Shown piece by piece: positions 54,123 through 62,815 of a stretch of 64,000 bases of DNA (positions are counted from its first letter, which is position 1; the number at the start of each line of letters is the position of its first letter). The stretch is from Bacteroidaceae bacterium (GTDB lineage Bacteria; Bacteroidota; Bacteroidia; Bacteroidales; Bacteroidaceae), in assembly GCA_024684455.1 (NCBI GenBank), contig JAIKWU010000079.1, forward strand, positions 62,001-126,000, given 5' to 3'. A program made the position numbers and the translations under genes. The notes below the pieces were generated by a model. The model searched no databases, had not been told where the DNA came from, and saw nothing but the letters and a program-made list of their open reading frames with translations.

Positions 54123-55336
54123 AAACAGCATTCTTATCCCTCGTCATGGGCCTGGGAGCCAGTGTGGCATGCGCCCATGTTAATGACACCATCACCATCG
54201 CTCAACCTCAGAGCATCACCATCGTCACCGACGGCGAACGCCAAGTCATCGACATTCTGGGCAAACAGGGCAATCCCGACTACACCTACCACAGCGAGTC
54301 GGCGCTCAACGGCGGCAGTTTCGTCTATGCCAACGAGAACAGCCGCTGGGACTTCTCGCTTCCCGAATTCAAGAACCGTGAGGCCGTAGTGTGGGAAAAA
54401 CCTGTTTTCGACTGGACCTCGGCGCGTGCATGGTTCTACATCGACCGTGTGGAACTGACCGACACCGCCACCACCGTCTATGTGACGCATCAGGTGATTC
54501 CACAGTATATGTACCAGTTCAATGGCAAGGAAGAATGCCTCGTCACCGACCGTGGCGAGCGTTTCCGCCTGCACAGCATCGAAGGGACCACGCTGGGTGA
54601 ATGGCACCACAAGGACTACCACGACACCGAGCACTACCGCTTCCACTTCGACCCCGTGCCGAAAGATACCCGCTGGGTGAATTTCGTTACTGAAGAGAAA
54701 GCCGACGGCAACTGCTACAACTACTTCTTTGTACACGACGAGACACAGCCGATTGCCCACGAGGAAGCAGGGAAGGAGTGGCAGAAACTCTCCTACGACG
54801 AGAACGAAGAACTGCCCCCGTTCCGCCCCGCGAAGAAACCGAAGACCGCCACGCTGAAGATTCACCTGCTGAACTACCAGCAAAGCATGTTTGACTACGA
54901 CGCTGTGACGTACAACTATCCTGCAAATGGCGGTTTGACCTTTCAGCCTATAAACTATCGTATGAACCGTTTGCCGAAACTGGCTCATCGGGCCGTCATT
55001 GCCCCCGACCACACTGTCACCATCACGGCCGACATCAAGGAGCCGACATTGCTGACCTTTACGATGGGCAACATCCAGCCGGGCGGCATCTGCGTGCTGT
55101 TGCCAGGCGAAACGACCGAATGTCTCATCAACCTGCTCAGCACCGATGACGGCGACGAATTTACCTGCGAATTCAAGGGCAAACTTGCTCTCACCAACAA
55201 GCAACTGACCACCTACGGACTGCCTTTGGAACTGCGCCGCTACCTGCGCAGCAAGCCCGACATCCACCAGCAGTTGCTGCGTCTGACACCTGCTGCCAGG
55301 GTCATCGCCACGCTCGACGACTCAGAAAAGGAATAA
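54119..55336 (+). CDS. Secreted beta-rich protein of an ECF operon, function unknown
   Basis: 405 residues from the ATG at 54119 (MKTAFLSLVMGLGASVACAH), which overlaps the previous stop as ATGA; the longer frame upstream lies in another gene. It has a signal peptide, a beta-rich domain 1 (about 25-210, Trp/Tyr/Asp-rich) and, after a Lys/Pro-rich hinge, a second beta domain (about 240-380, with PTLLTFTM and LLPGETTECLINL). The second part is reminiscent of the N-terminal domains of Bacteroidales TlpA-like secreted proteins, but no CxxC thioredoxin motif follows. Probably an envelope target of the sigma factor. Confidence 0.7.
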   Translation: MKTAFLSLVMGLGASVACAHVNDTITIAQPQSITIVTDGERQVIDILGKQGNPDYTYHSESALNGGSFVYANENSRWDFSLPEFKNREAVVWEKPVFDWTSARAWFYIDRVELTDTATTVYVTHQVIPQYMYQFNGKEECLVTDRGERFRLHSIEGTTLGEWHHKDYHDTEHYRFHFDPVPKDTRWVNFVTEEKADGNCYNYFFVHDETQPIAHEEAGKEWQKLSYDENEELPPFRPAKKPKTATLKIHLLNYQQSMFDYDAVTYNYPANGGLTFQPINYRMNRLPKLAHRAVIAPDHTVTITADIKEPTLLTFTMGNIQPGGICVLLPGETTECLINLLSTDDGDEFTCEFKGKLALTNKQLTTYGLPLELRRYLRSKPDIHQQLLRLTPAARVIATLDDSEKE

Positions 55337-55389
55337 AAGGACTACCCACTTTGAGTAGTATTATCATAAGACAATTAGTTCCCGGGATG

Positions 55390-55424
55390 GCATGGGCCGC
55401 AGCGATGCGCCCCATGCTTTTTTT
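55390..55424 (+). terminator. Terminator of the ECF operon
   Basis: GCATGGG (55390-55396) pairs with CCCATGC (55411-55417), with further CGC/GCG pairing inside, followed by seven T. Confidence 0.88.
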
Positions 55425-55460
55425 ATCGGCGATTTTCACGAATTATTCCTTCCATGCAGA

Positions 55461-55510
55461 CATGCAGAGAAAAAGGATTCGTAAAATTCGTGTAATTCGT
55501 AGTCAAAAAA
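55461..55510. repeat. Copy B of the 50-base inverted repeat, beside ribF
   Basis: Reverse complement of 52646-52695 with two one-base indels. It ends 1 base before the ribF stop and ends in an A run, so it could terminate ribF on one strand. A degenerate second half precedes it (55437-55460). Confidence 0.88.
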
Positions 55511-55511
55511 A

Positions 55512-56459
55512 TCAGTTGTTCAGGCAGAAATCCCTGTCTGCCTGCAACTGCTTTTGAAGTTCGGCCACGGTGTCGAACTTCTTTTCGTTTCGGATGAAGC
55601 GAAGGAAGTGGATTTCCATGTGCTGTTCGTAGATATCTTCATGGAAATCAAAGAGATGGACCTCGATGCTGCGGTCGGTGCCGTTGTCGAGCGTAGGACG
55701 ATGACCAATGTTTAACATGCCATTGAACATTGAACATTGAACATTGAACATTGAACATTGAACATTGAACATTGAGATAGCGCACTCCACACCATAGGCT
55801 CCGTTCATGGGCACGAGTTTGTCGGGGTCGTCCAGTCGGAGGTTGGCGGTCGGGAAACCGAGGTCGGTGCCGACGTGATGGCCGCGGACGACGGTGCCGC
55901 CCAGGCTGTAGGGACGTCCGAGCATCGCTGCAGCGTCCTCTACCCTACCCTCTGCTAAAGCACGGCGAATGGCGGATGATGAAACGTGCTGACCACCATC
56001 CAACTCGCGGGCCTGCACAACATCCATGCCAATCTCACAGCCAATCTTCACATAGTCCTCGAAACCTTCGGCGCGGTTGTGTCCGAAGCGGTGGTCGTAG
56101 CCGATGACGAGGACACGGACGTTGAAACGGTCGCGTAGCACCCGTTCCATGAAATCACGGGCGGAGAGGGCTGCGAGTTGAGGGGTGAAGGGCAGCATCT
56201 GTACGTCGTCGATGCCTGTCTCGCGCAGCAACCTCATCTTCTCGTCGGTCGTCGTGAGCAAGTGCAACTCTGCCTCCGGACGTAGTACACGTGCGGGGTG
56301 TTGGGTGAAGGTTACGAGCATCGAGCGCATACCACGCCGAACGGCCTCATCCCTCACCTGTCGGATGAGGAAGCGGTGTCCGCAATGCACACCGTCAAAG
56401 AATCCGATGGTGGCGACCGACGGTTCTAAAGGCGCTGATATGTTTCGGTTGGGGAGCAT
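55512..56459 (-). CDS. ribF: Riboflavin kinase / FAD synthetase with repeat-derived insertion
   Basis: 315 residues. FAD synthetase domain first (GFFDGVHCGHRFL near 19, GYDHRFGHNR near 119, VSSSAIRRAL near 160), then the riboflavin kinase domain (YSLGGTVVRGHHVGTDLGFPTANL near 184). Inside the kinase domain the stretch near residues 228-246 (two MFNVQCS units and a third partial one) is encoded by eight heptamers. It replaces the loop and strand that normally precede GMLNIGHRPT. The frame is intact. RibF makes FMN and FAD and is usually essential. Terminator-like repeat at its 3' end; promoter 20 bases upstream. Confidence 0.93.
   Translation of the reverse strand: MLPNRNISAPLEPSVATIGFFDGVHCGHRFLIRQVRDEAVRRGMRSMLVTFTQHPARVLRPEAELHLLTTTDEKMRLLRETGIDDVQMLPFTPQLAALSARDFMERVLRDRFNVRVLVIGYDHRFGHNRAEGFEDYVKIGCEIGMDVVQARELDGGQHVSSSAIRRALAEGRVEDAAAMLGRPYSLGGTVVRGHHVGTDLGFPTANLRLDDPDKLVPMNGAYGVECAISMFNVQCSMFNVQCSMFNGMLNIGHRPTLDNGTDRSIEVHLFDFHEDIYEQHMEIHFLRFIRNEKKFDTVAELQKQLQADRDFCLNN
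55721..55776. repeat. Heptamer tandem repeat inside ribF
   Basis: Seven exact CATTGAA units plus an eighth CATTGAG. Seven is not a multiple of three, so gain or loss of one unit shifts the ribF frame; loss or gain of three keeps it. Confidence 0.95.
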
Positions 56460-56478
56460 CGATGCTGTTTTTCAACTG

Positions 56479-56510
56479 CAAAGGTACGAATTTCCCGTAA
56501 CACGTCCAAG
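56479..56510 (-). promoter_or_regulatory. Promoter of ribF
   Basis: Minus strand: CTTG (56510-56507), a 20-base spacer, TACCTTTG (56486-56479). The -33 element is part of the first unit of the palindrome array. Confidence 0.6.
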
Positions 56511-56607
56511 TGCTTGGAAATTTTATTCCAAGTGCTTGGAAAAACTACGCCAAGCACTTGGCGTAAGAACGCTAAGCACTTGGCGTGATGTTTCCAAGTG
56601 CTTGAAA
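56505..56607. repeat. Array of five CCAAGYRCTTGG-type palindromes between ribF and dxs
   Basis: Units at 56505-56519, 56526-56541, 56547-56564, 56570-56585 and 56592-56607. Same two flavours (TTCC..GGAA and CGCC/CGCT..GGCG) as the array at 21051-21130. Confidence 0.9.
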
Positions 56608-56664
56608 TCGTCTGTAAAGTATGTTTTTTTACCTTTTTTCATTCCACATTAAACATTTTTATCG

Positions 56665-56672
56665 TAACTTTG
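56665..56672 (+). promoter_or_regulatory. -7 box of dxs
   Basis: TAACTTTG, 21 bases before the ATG at 56694. No good -33 element is seen. Confidence 0.6.
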
Positions 56673-56693
56673 CAGCCGAAACGAAAGAGAGCA

Positions 56694-58598
56694 ATGGCTG
56701 AAGATAGTGTAGCATATAAGTATTTGCAACATATCGACTCGCCTGCCGACCTGCGCAAGATTCCTGTAAAGGAACTGCCAAAGGTGTGCGACGAACTGCG
56801 CCGTGACATCATCCGCGAACTGTCGGTCAACCCTGGCCACCTGGCTTCGAGCCTCGGTGTGGTGGAGTTGACGGTGGCGTTGCATTATGTGTTCGATACG
56901 CCCTACGACCGCATCGTGTGGGACGTAGGTCACCAGGCTTACGGCCACAAAATTCTGACGGGACGCCGCGACCGCTTCTGCACCAACCGAAAACTGGGCG
57001 GGCTGCGCCCGTTCCCTTTCCCCGACGAAAGCGAGTACGACACGTTCACTTGCGGACATGCCTCAAACTCCATCTCGGCGGGCCTGGGCATGGCTGTGGC
57101 TGCTCACCTGAAGGGTGAGAAGCGACAGGTAGTGGCGGTGATCGGCGACGGAGCGATGAGCGGCGGACTGTCGTTCGAAGGCATCAACAACGCTGCCTCG
57201 ACGCCGAACGACATGCTTATCATCCTCAACGACAACAACATGTCGATTGACAACAGCGTGGGAGGAATGCGCCAGTACCTGCTGCGCCTGACGACCAACA
57301 CGACGTACAATAACCTGCGCTATCATGCCTCGCGCAAACTGTTCGACTGGGGTATCCTGAACGAAAAACGCCGCAAGGGCATCATCCGCTTCAACAACAG
57401 CGTGAAGTCGCTGCTCACGCGGCAGCAGAATATGTTCGAGGGCATGGACATCCGCTACTTCGGACCCACCGATGGGCACGACGTGGTGGAACTGGTGCGT
57501 GTGCTGCGTGCCATCAAGGAGATGAAGGGACCTAAACTCCTGCACATCCACACGGTGAAAGGCAAGGGCTACAAGCCTGCCGAGGAGAACGCGACGGTGT
57601 GGCACGCACCAGGGAAGTTTGACGAAGACACGGGCGAGCGCCTCGACGAACGGCCTGCCACGAAGTGTCCCCCACGATTCCAGGACGTGTTCGGTGAAAC
57701 CCTGCTCGAACTGGCACGGCAGAACCCGCAGATTGTGGGTGTGACGCCTGCCATGCCGACGGGCTGCTCGATGAACATCATGATGCACGCGATGCCCGAA
57801 CGGACGTTCGACGTCGGCATTGCCGAAGGACATGCCGTGACCTTCTCGGGCGGAATGGCGAAGGACGGGCTGCTGCCCTTCTGCAACATCTACTCGTCGT
57901 TCATGCAGCGTGCCTACGACAACATCATCCACGACGCAGCCATCATGCGGCTGAACATGGTGCTGTGTCTCGACCGTGCAGGCCTCGTCGGCGAAGACGG
58001 CCCCACGCATCACGGTGCCTTCGACCTCGCCTTCCTGCGCCCCATCCCGAACCTCACCATCGCCTCGCCATACGACGAGCCAGAACTGCGCCGCCTCATG
58101 TTCACTGCCCAGCAGAAGGACATGGGCACGTTCGTTATCCGCTATCCGCGTGGCCGCGGCAGCGTGGTCGATTGGCGCTGTCAGTTGGAAGCCGTGCCTG
58201 TAGGAAAAGGCAGGAAGTTGCACGACGGCGACACAATTGCCGTGCTCTCGCTCGGTCCCATCGGCATAGAGGTTGCAAAGGCCATCGACGGACTTTCCGA
58301 AGGAATACAGCCCCACGTCGCACACTATGACATGCGTTTCCTGAAACCGATCGACACGGACATTCTGAAAGAAGTGGCACATCAGTTCAGCCACGTCATC
58401 ACTGTCGAGGACGGCGTCGTGAGCGGCGGACTCGGCAGTGCCGTACTGGAGTACATGAGCGACAACGGCCACCATTGCCAAGTGCATCGCATCGGTATCC
58501 CCGACACCTTCGTCGAGCACGGCACCGTGACCCAACTGCGCGAAATCTGCAAGATGGATGCTGCCAGCATTCAGCACACAATACTCGAAGCCTTATGA
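56694..58598 (+). CDS. dxs: 1-deoxy-D-xylulose-5-phosphate synthase
   Basis: 634 residues from the ATG at 56694 ([10 protein letters not shown]); the frame is open upstream across the promoter, so this start is preferred. Thiamine-diphosphate site: [15 protein letters not shown] near 81, GDGAMSGG near 149, [13 protein letters not shown] near 180; the pyrimidine-binding domain has [15 protein letters not shown] near 379. It condenses pyruvate and glyceraldehyde 3-phosphate, the first step of the MEP isoprenoid pathway, which also feeds undecaprenyl phosphate for the wall. It overlaps trkA as ATGA. Confidence 0.97.
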   Translation: MAEDSVAYKYLQHIDSPADLRKIPVKELPKVCDELRRDIIRELSVNPGHLASSLGVVELTVALHYVFDTPYDRIVWDVGHQAYGHKILTGRRDRFCTNRKLGGLRPFPFPDESEYDTFTCGHASNSISAGLGMAVAAHLKGEKRQVVAVIGDGAMSGGLSFEGINNAASTPNDMLIILNDNNMSIDNSVGGMRQYLLRLTTNTTYNNLRYHASRKLFDWGILNEKRRKGIIRFNNSVKSLLTRQQNMFEGMDIRYFGPTDGHDVVELVRVLRAIKEMKGPKLLHIHTVKGKGYKPAEENATVWHAPGKFDEDTGERLDERPATKCPPRFQDVFGETLLELARQNPQIVGVTPAMPTGCSMNIMMHAMPERTFDVGIAEGHAVTFSGGMAKDGLLPFCNIYSSFMQRAYDNIIHDAAIMRLNMVLCLDRAGLVGEDGPTHHGAFDLAFLRPIPNLTIASPYDEPELRRLMFTAQQKDMGTFVIRYPRGRGSVVDWRCQLEAVPVGKGRKLHDGDTIAVLSLGPIGIEVAKAIDGLSEGIQPHVAHYDMRFLKPIDTDILKEVAHQFSHVITVEDGVVSGGLGSAVLEYMSDNGHHCQVHRIGIPDTFVEHGTVTQLREICKMDAASIQHTILEAL

Positions 58599-59977
58599 AA
58601 ATCATCATTGCCGGTGCCGGTGCCGTAGGTACACACCTGGCGCGCCTGCTTTCAAAGGAAAATCTTGACGTTGTGCTCATCGACCCTGATGAAGACAAAC
58701 TGAGCAAGGTGAACAACGACCTCGACATCATGGCGATGCCAATAGAGCCTACATCGCTGTCAGGACTGGCCGATGCCGGCATCAACGATGCAGACCTCTT
58801 CATTGCCGTTACACCGCACGAAAGCAAGAACCTCATGTGTGCCGCTCTTGCCAAACAACTCGGTGCGAAACGCACTGTGGCCCGTATCGACAACTACGAA
58901 TACATGAAGCCGGAGAACCAGCACTACTTCGAGGAACTGGGCATCGAGTCGCTCATCTACCCCGAGTTGCTGGCAGCCAAAGAGATAGCCGACAGCGCAC
59001 AGTACTCGTGGGTGCGCCAGTTATGGCTGTTCGGCGAGCAGAAAGACCTTGTGCTGCTCAGTGTGAAGATGCACGACAGCCATCCCGTGGCTGACAAGGA
59101 AATAGGCAACCCCGACAACCAACTCGTCGGGCACACACTCAAAGAACTGGGCCAACTGCACGGCCACGCCTTCCATGTCGTTGCCATTAAGCGTAACGGC
59201 GAAACCGTCATGCCTTATGGCGACGAGAAAATTCTGACGCGCGACCTTGTGTTCTTCATGACCACCCGCGACGACGTGGCAACCATCCGCCACCTCAGCG
59301 GCAAGGACGACTACCCACAGGTGCGAAACGCCCTCATCATCGGCGGCGGGAAACTCTCGGTACGTGCCGACTGGGAGCTGCCTGATTCAATGTCGCTAAA
59401 GATCATCGAGCCAAGTATGGAACGCTGTGAACAGATTGGCCGCATGACCAAATCGCGCACCCTTATCATCAACGGCGAGAGCCATGACATGGACTTGCTC
59501 AACGACGAAGGATACGGCCAACTTGAGGCCTTCATCGCCTTAACGCCCAACGACGAAGAAAACATACTTGCCTGTGTGGCGGCACGTCGCAAGGGTGTGC
59601 GAAAAACCATTGCACAGGTGGAAAACCTTGACTTCCTCGACATGGCGGAAGACCTCGACGTAGGCACAATCATCAACAAAAAACAGATTGCTGCCAGCCA
59701 CATCTACCGTATGTTGCTGCAGTCGAACGTCGATACGATGAAGATGCTGACCGTCGCCGACGCCGACGTGGCCGAATTTGTGGTGAAGAAGGGAAGCCGT
59801 GTGACCAAGAGCCCTGTGATGCGGCTCGGACTGCCACGCGGCGTCAACCTCGGCGGTATGATACGGGGTGGACATGCCATGCTGGTCGATGGCAACACAC
59901 AACTTCAGGAAGGCGACCGCGTCGTCGTCTTCTGCATGGCAGGTACATTGAAGCGGCTGGACAGATACTTCAAATAA
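58595..59977 (+). CDS. trkA: Trk potassium uptake regulator TrkA
   Basis: 460 residues from the ATG at 58595 that overlaps the dxs stop. Two RCK halves: the first has an intact NAD motif ([17 protein letters not shown], 3-19) and its C-domain; the second begins near 247 ([18 protein letters not shown]), where the nucleotide-binding glycines are less regular. TrkA gates the TrkH channel encoded 14 bases downstream. Confidence 0.95.
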   Translation: MKIIIAGAGAVGTHLARLLSKENLDVVLIDPDEDKLSKVNNDLDIMAMPIEPTSLSGLADAGINDADLFIAVTPHESKNLMCAALAKQLGAKRTVARIDNYEYMKPENQHYFEELGIESLIYPELLAAKEIADSAQYSWVRQLWLFGEQKDLVLLSVKMHDSHPVADKEIGNPDNQLVGHTLKELGQLHGHAFHVVAIKRNGETVMPYGDEKILTRDLVFFMTTRDDVATIRHLSGKDDYPQVRNALIIGGGKLSVRADWELPDSMSLKIIEPSMERCEQIGRMTKSRTLIINGESHDMDLLNDEGYGQLEAFIALTPNDEENILACVAARRKGVRKTIAQVENLDFLDMAEDLDVGTIINKKQIAASHIYRMLLQSNVDTMKMLTVADADVAEFVVKKGSRVTKSPVMRLGLPRGVNLGGMIRGGHAMLVDGNTQLQEGDRVVVFCMAGTLKRLDRYFK

Positions 59978-59991
59978 AAAAAGGAATCATC

Positions 59992-61500
59992 GTGAACTGG
60001 AAACTCATCATCAAGGTAATCGGCGTCCTGCTCTCCATCGAGGCAGGGCTGATGGCTGTGTGCATGGTGGTGGGTTACTTCTACGGCGACTGCTACTACC
60101 CCTTCGTATGGCCGACCCTGATTACCTGTGGAGTGAGTTTGCTGTGCCGGTTACTCAGTAACAAAGCCCCATCGACGATGAGCCGAAAGGACGGCTATCT
60201 CGTCGTCACACTGTCGTGGATTGCCTTTTCCGTGGCGGGCATGTTCCCCTTCATGCTGAGCGGAGCGTTGCCTGATGTGGCCAGCGCATTCTTTGAAACC
60301 ATGTCGGGATTCACCTCAACAGGAGCCACGGTTATCGACGACTGTGATGCCCAGCCACACAGCATCCTCATGTGGCGCAGCCTGTCGCAGTGGATTGGGG
60401 GTATCGGCATCATCTTCTTCACCATTGCCATCCTTCCCGCCTTCGGTGTGGGTGAGGTAAAACTCTTTGCAGCCGAAGCCACAGGTCCGATGCACAACAA
60501 GGTACATCCGCGCATCTCTGTCACAGCCAAGTGGATAGGCACGGTCTATCTCATGCTCACAGCCCTCTGTATCACGTCGCTGATGATTTGCGGCATGGAT
60601 GCCTTCGATGCCGTGAACTACTCACTGGTAACGACCGCTACGGGAGGATTCGGCACACATAGCGCCCTGCTGCATGAAGCGTTCAACTCGCCAGCCATCG
60701 AGTATGTGCTGTCGTTCTTCATGTTCATCTCCGGCGTCAACTATACCCTCATCTACTATACCATTCTGAAAGGGCACATCCGCCGATTCTTCCAGAACGC
60801 AGAACTACGCTGCTTCATCCTCATCTTTATCAGTGTGACTCTCCTTTGCACCATCACGCTGGTTTATCATCGTATCGACTGGGATCAGTCAATGGTCAAT
60901 GAACAATGGTCAATGATTGAACTTTCCTTCCGCGAAAGCCTGTTCACCGTACTATCGTTGCAGACCACCACAGGACTTGCCACGTGCGACTACACCACCT
61001 GGCCGCTCATGCTCATTCCCTGCCTCCTGTTCGTCATGTTTGCAGGAGCCTGCTCTGGCAGCACGAGTGGCGGTTTCAAGTGTGTACGATGGAGCATCAT
61101 CTTCCGTCTGACCAGGAATGAACTGAAACGCATCCTTCATCCTCGGGCCGTACTGCCTGTCAGGATGAACGGTGCTGTGGTGTCGCCACAAGTAATCCAC
61201 ACGCTCTTCGCCTTCGTCGCCTTGTTCACAGGATCACTCTTCGCAGGAGCCTTTGTGCTTGCTCTGACTGGGGTTTCACCCAATGCTCCTCTCAATGTTT
61301 TCGACTACGAAGACGCCTTCGGACTGGCTATGGCATCGCTTTCAAACGTCGGACCAGCCATGGCATACTACGGCCCCACCCATTCGTGGGCCATTCTCAC
61401 GCCCGAAGCCAAGTGGATTTGTTCGGCACTCATGCTGATTGGGCGTCTTGAGATTTTCCCCGTACTGATTCTCTTTACTCGCAGTTTTTGGAGAAAGTAA
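59992..61500 (+). CDS. trkH: Trk potassium uptake membrane subunit TrkH
   Basis: 502 residues from a GTG start with AAAGGA ahead of it. About ten membrane segments with four P-loop repeats; the filter stretches include TSTGAT near 104, TATGGFGTH near 217, TTTGLATC near 325 and SNVGPAMA near 447. It imports K+ under control of TrkA. A heptamer array (60889-60916) encodes QSMVNEQWSM in an extra-membrane loop near residue 300. A terminator follows. Confidence 0.95.
   Translation: MNWKLIIKVIGVLLSIEAGLMAVCMVVGYFYGDCYYPFVWPTLITCGVSLLCRLLSNKAPSTMSRKDGYLVVTLSWIAFSVAGMFPFMLSGALPDVASAFFETMSGFTSTGATVIDDCDAQPHSILMWRSLSQWIGGIGIIFFTIAILPAFGVGEVKLFAAEATGPMHNKVHPRISVTAKWIGTVYLMLTALCITSLMICGMDAFDAVNYSLVTTATGGFGTHSALLHEAFNSPAIEYVLSFFMFISGVNYTLIYYTILKGHIRRFFQNAELRCFILIFISVTLLCTITLVYHRIDWDQSMVNEQWSMIELSFRESLFTVLSLQTTTGLATCDYTTWPLMLIPCLLFVMFAGACSGSTSGGFKCVRWSIIFRLTRNELKRILHPRAVLPVRMNGAVVSPQVIHTLFAFVALFTGSLFAGAFVLALTGVSPNAPLNVFDYEDAFGLAMASLSNVGPAMAYYGPTHSWAILTPEAKWICSALMLIGRLEIFPVLILFTRSFWRK
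60889..60916. repeat. Heptamer array inside trkH
   Basis: Four units TCAATGG, TCAATGA, ACAATGG, TCAATGA in a row, in frame in a loop-coding part. Related in unit length and sequence to the ribF array. Confidence 0.8.
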
Positions 61501-61532
61501 GTGAATGTTGTTGTCTTTGACGACAACTTGGG

Positions 61533-61598
61533 ACAACGAAAAACCACAGAAAGCCCACTCTGGCTCCCCCGAGTGGGCTTTCTGTGGTTTTTCGTTGT
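61533..61598. terminator. Very long bidirectional terminator
   Basis: A perfect 28-base stem (61533-61560 with 61571-61598) around a 10-base loop, with A5 and T5 runs inside the arms. Shared by trkH and the converging regulator gene. Confidence 0.85.
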
Positions 61599-61605
61599 TT
61601 AACTT

Positions 61606-62568
61606 TTAACTTTTAATTTTTAATTCTCCAATCAGGTTGTTGGCAATGGCATAGATGGTAAGTCCTGCAAGCGAGTGAATCTGCAACTTGCGCACAATGT
61701 TACGTCGGTGAGTCGTGACCGTATTGACAGAGATGAAAAGGCGGTTGGCAATCTCCTTGTTCGACATACCCTCGACAAGGCACACAATCACTTCTTTCTC
61801 TCGTTCGGAAATCGTTTCTGAGCGTGAGTTATCGTCGGCCTGGCGTATCATATTCGAAATGCGAGCAGACACACCATCACTCTTAAGCCTCTGTTCGAGA
61901 AGACGAATGGCTGGCACAAACAACACCTCCTCAACGTTGCTGTGGTTAGAGAGCCATTCCTCATTATTATAAATATCGTAGAGAGTCGCAGTCAGTTGAT
62001 GGTTAGTCAGGCCATCGTGAGGCAGATACTTGATGATGATGTTCTTGAGTTCATGAAACTTGCCAGTCGTATCGCTGTGGTGCTTTGAGAAAATATCCAC
62101 ATTATAGCCAGCCTTTTGTTCCCCACGAACAAGAGCCTCAACATAGGGGAAAAGCGTCCTTTCCTCGTTCTTGATATGCACGCGAATATCGTGGGCATAT
62201 TCGTCGTAGAGGCGCAGAATTAGCACGGCACGACTATCATTCTGGTTGAGGACTTCCTCCAGTTTCCTACGGATGGACGGCAACTGAAAATCCAGGAAAT
62301 AACGGTGAGAGGCACTCAGATAGTCGAGTAGCGTCCTCACCGAGATTCTGTCATCCGCCACTTTTGGCGCATAGCCGTTAATCAAGAAGTTGACCACGGT
62401 GAGAAAGGTGTAACAATCGACGCCTTGCTGTTCGCAAATCTCGCGCACAGTCTTGTCGCCGAAGCCCAGCCTGATGCCGAAAGCACTCAGTCCCTGCAAC
62501 ATGGCGTAGTTGTCGCTGATGAGGTCAATCATCTTGTCATCAGCCTCGTACAGTTTCATTCGTTTCAT
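61606..62568 (-). CDS. Hemerythrin-domain regulator with LuxR-type HTH
   Basis: 320 residues in three parts. Residues 5-62 resemble the N-terminal domain of ScdA/RIC iron-centre repair proteins, but the CC pair of that family is absent. Residues 88-235 have the hemerythrin pattern: SASHRYF, AHDIRVHIKNEERTLFP, SKHHSDTTGKFHEL and NHSNVEEVLFVP, giving the His and Glu ligands for a di-iron site. Residues 250-315 are a LuxR HTH (LTxxE-like start as SEREKEVIVCLVEGMSNKEIA). It is probably a sensor of oxygen, nitric oxide or iron state that binds DNA itself. Divergent from the porin-like gene. Confidence 0.85.
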   Translation of the reverse strand: MKRMKLYEADDKMIDLISDNYAMLQGLSAFGIRLGFGDKTVREICEQQGVDCYTFLTVVNFLINGYAPKVADDRISVRTLLDYLSASHRYFLDFQLPSIRRKLEEVLNQNDSRAVLILRLYDEYAHDIRVHIKNEERTLFPYVEALVRGEQKAGYNVDIFSKHHSDTTGKFHELKNIIIKYLPHDGLTNHQLTATLYDIYNNEEWLSNHSNVEEVLFVPAIRLLEQRLKSDGVSARISNMIRQADDNSRSETISEREKEVIVCLVEGMSNKEIANRLFISVNTVTTHRRNIVRKLQIHSLAGLTIYAIANNLIGELKIKS

Positions 62569-62590
62569 CGGATAACATCTATTTTGACTG

Positions 62591-62598
62591 CAAAGTTA
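62591..62598 (-). promoter_or_regulatory. -7 box of the hemerythrin-LuxR gene
   Basis: Minus strand TAACTTTG, 22 bases before the ATG at 62568; no good -33. Confidence 0.6.
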
Positions 62599-62745
62599 CG
62601 ATTTTTCCACGATGCAGCCAATCCCTTTTTGTAGGTATTGTCATTTTTACGCCCTACGCACATATCCTCAAAACATAGTATCAGATTCGCCAAATCTGAG
62701 TATCGTCCTCAGTTTCAATCGGTCAAAAATACGATTTTTTGTGTA

Positions 62746-62776
62746 TTGTGAGCGTGCCAAAGATGTAGTAATTTTG
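62746..62776 (+). promoter_or_regulatory. Promoter of the porin-like gene
   Basis: TTG (62746-62748), a 20-base spacer, TAATTTTG (62769-62776), 39 bases before the ATG at 62816. The stretch 62599-62745 between the two divergent promoters is AT-rich and shows no gene; it is where the regulator could bind. Confidence 0.6.
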
Positions 62777-62815
62777 CACTCGAAAACCATTCACATTTGC
62801 AACTTATTGTTAATT

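Noticed and set aside
57063..58577. 504-codon minus-strand frame opposite dxs
   Set aside because: Mirror frame rich in His, Val and Arg; dxs has all its motifs.
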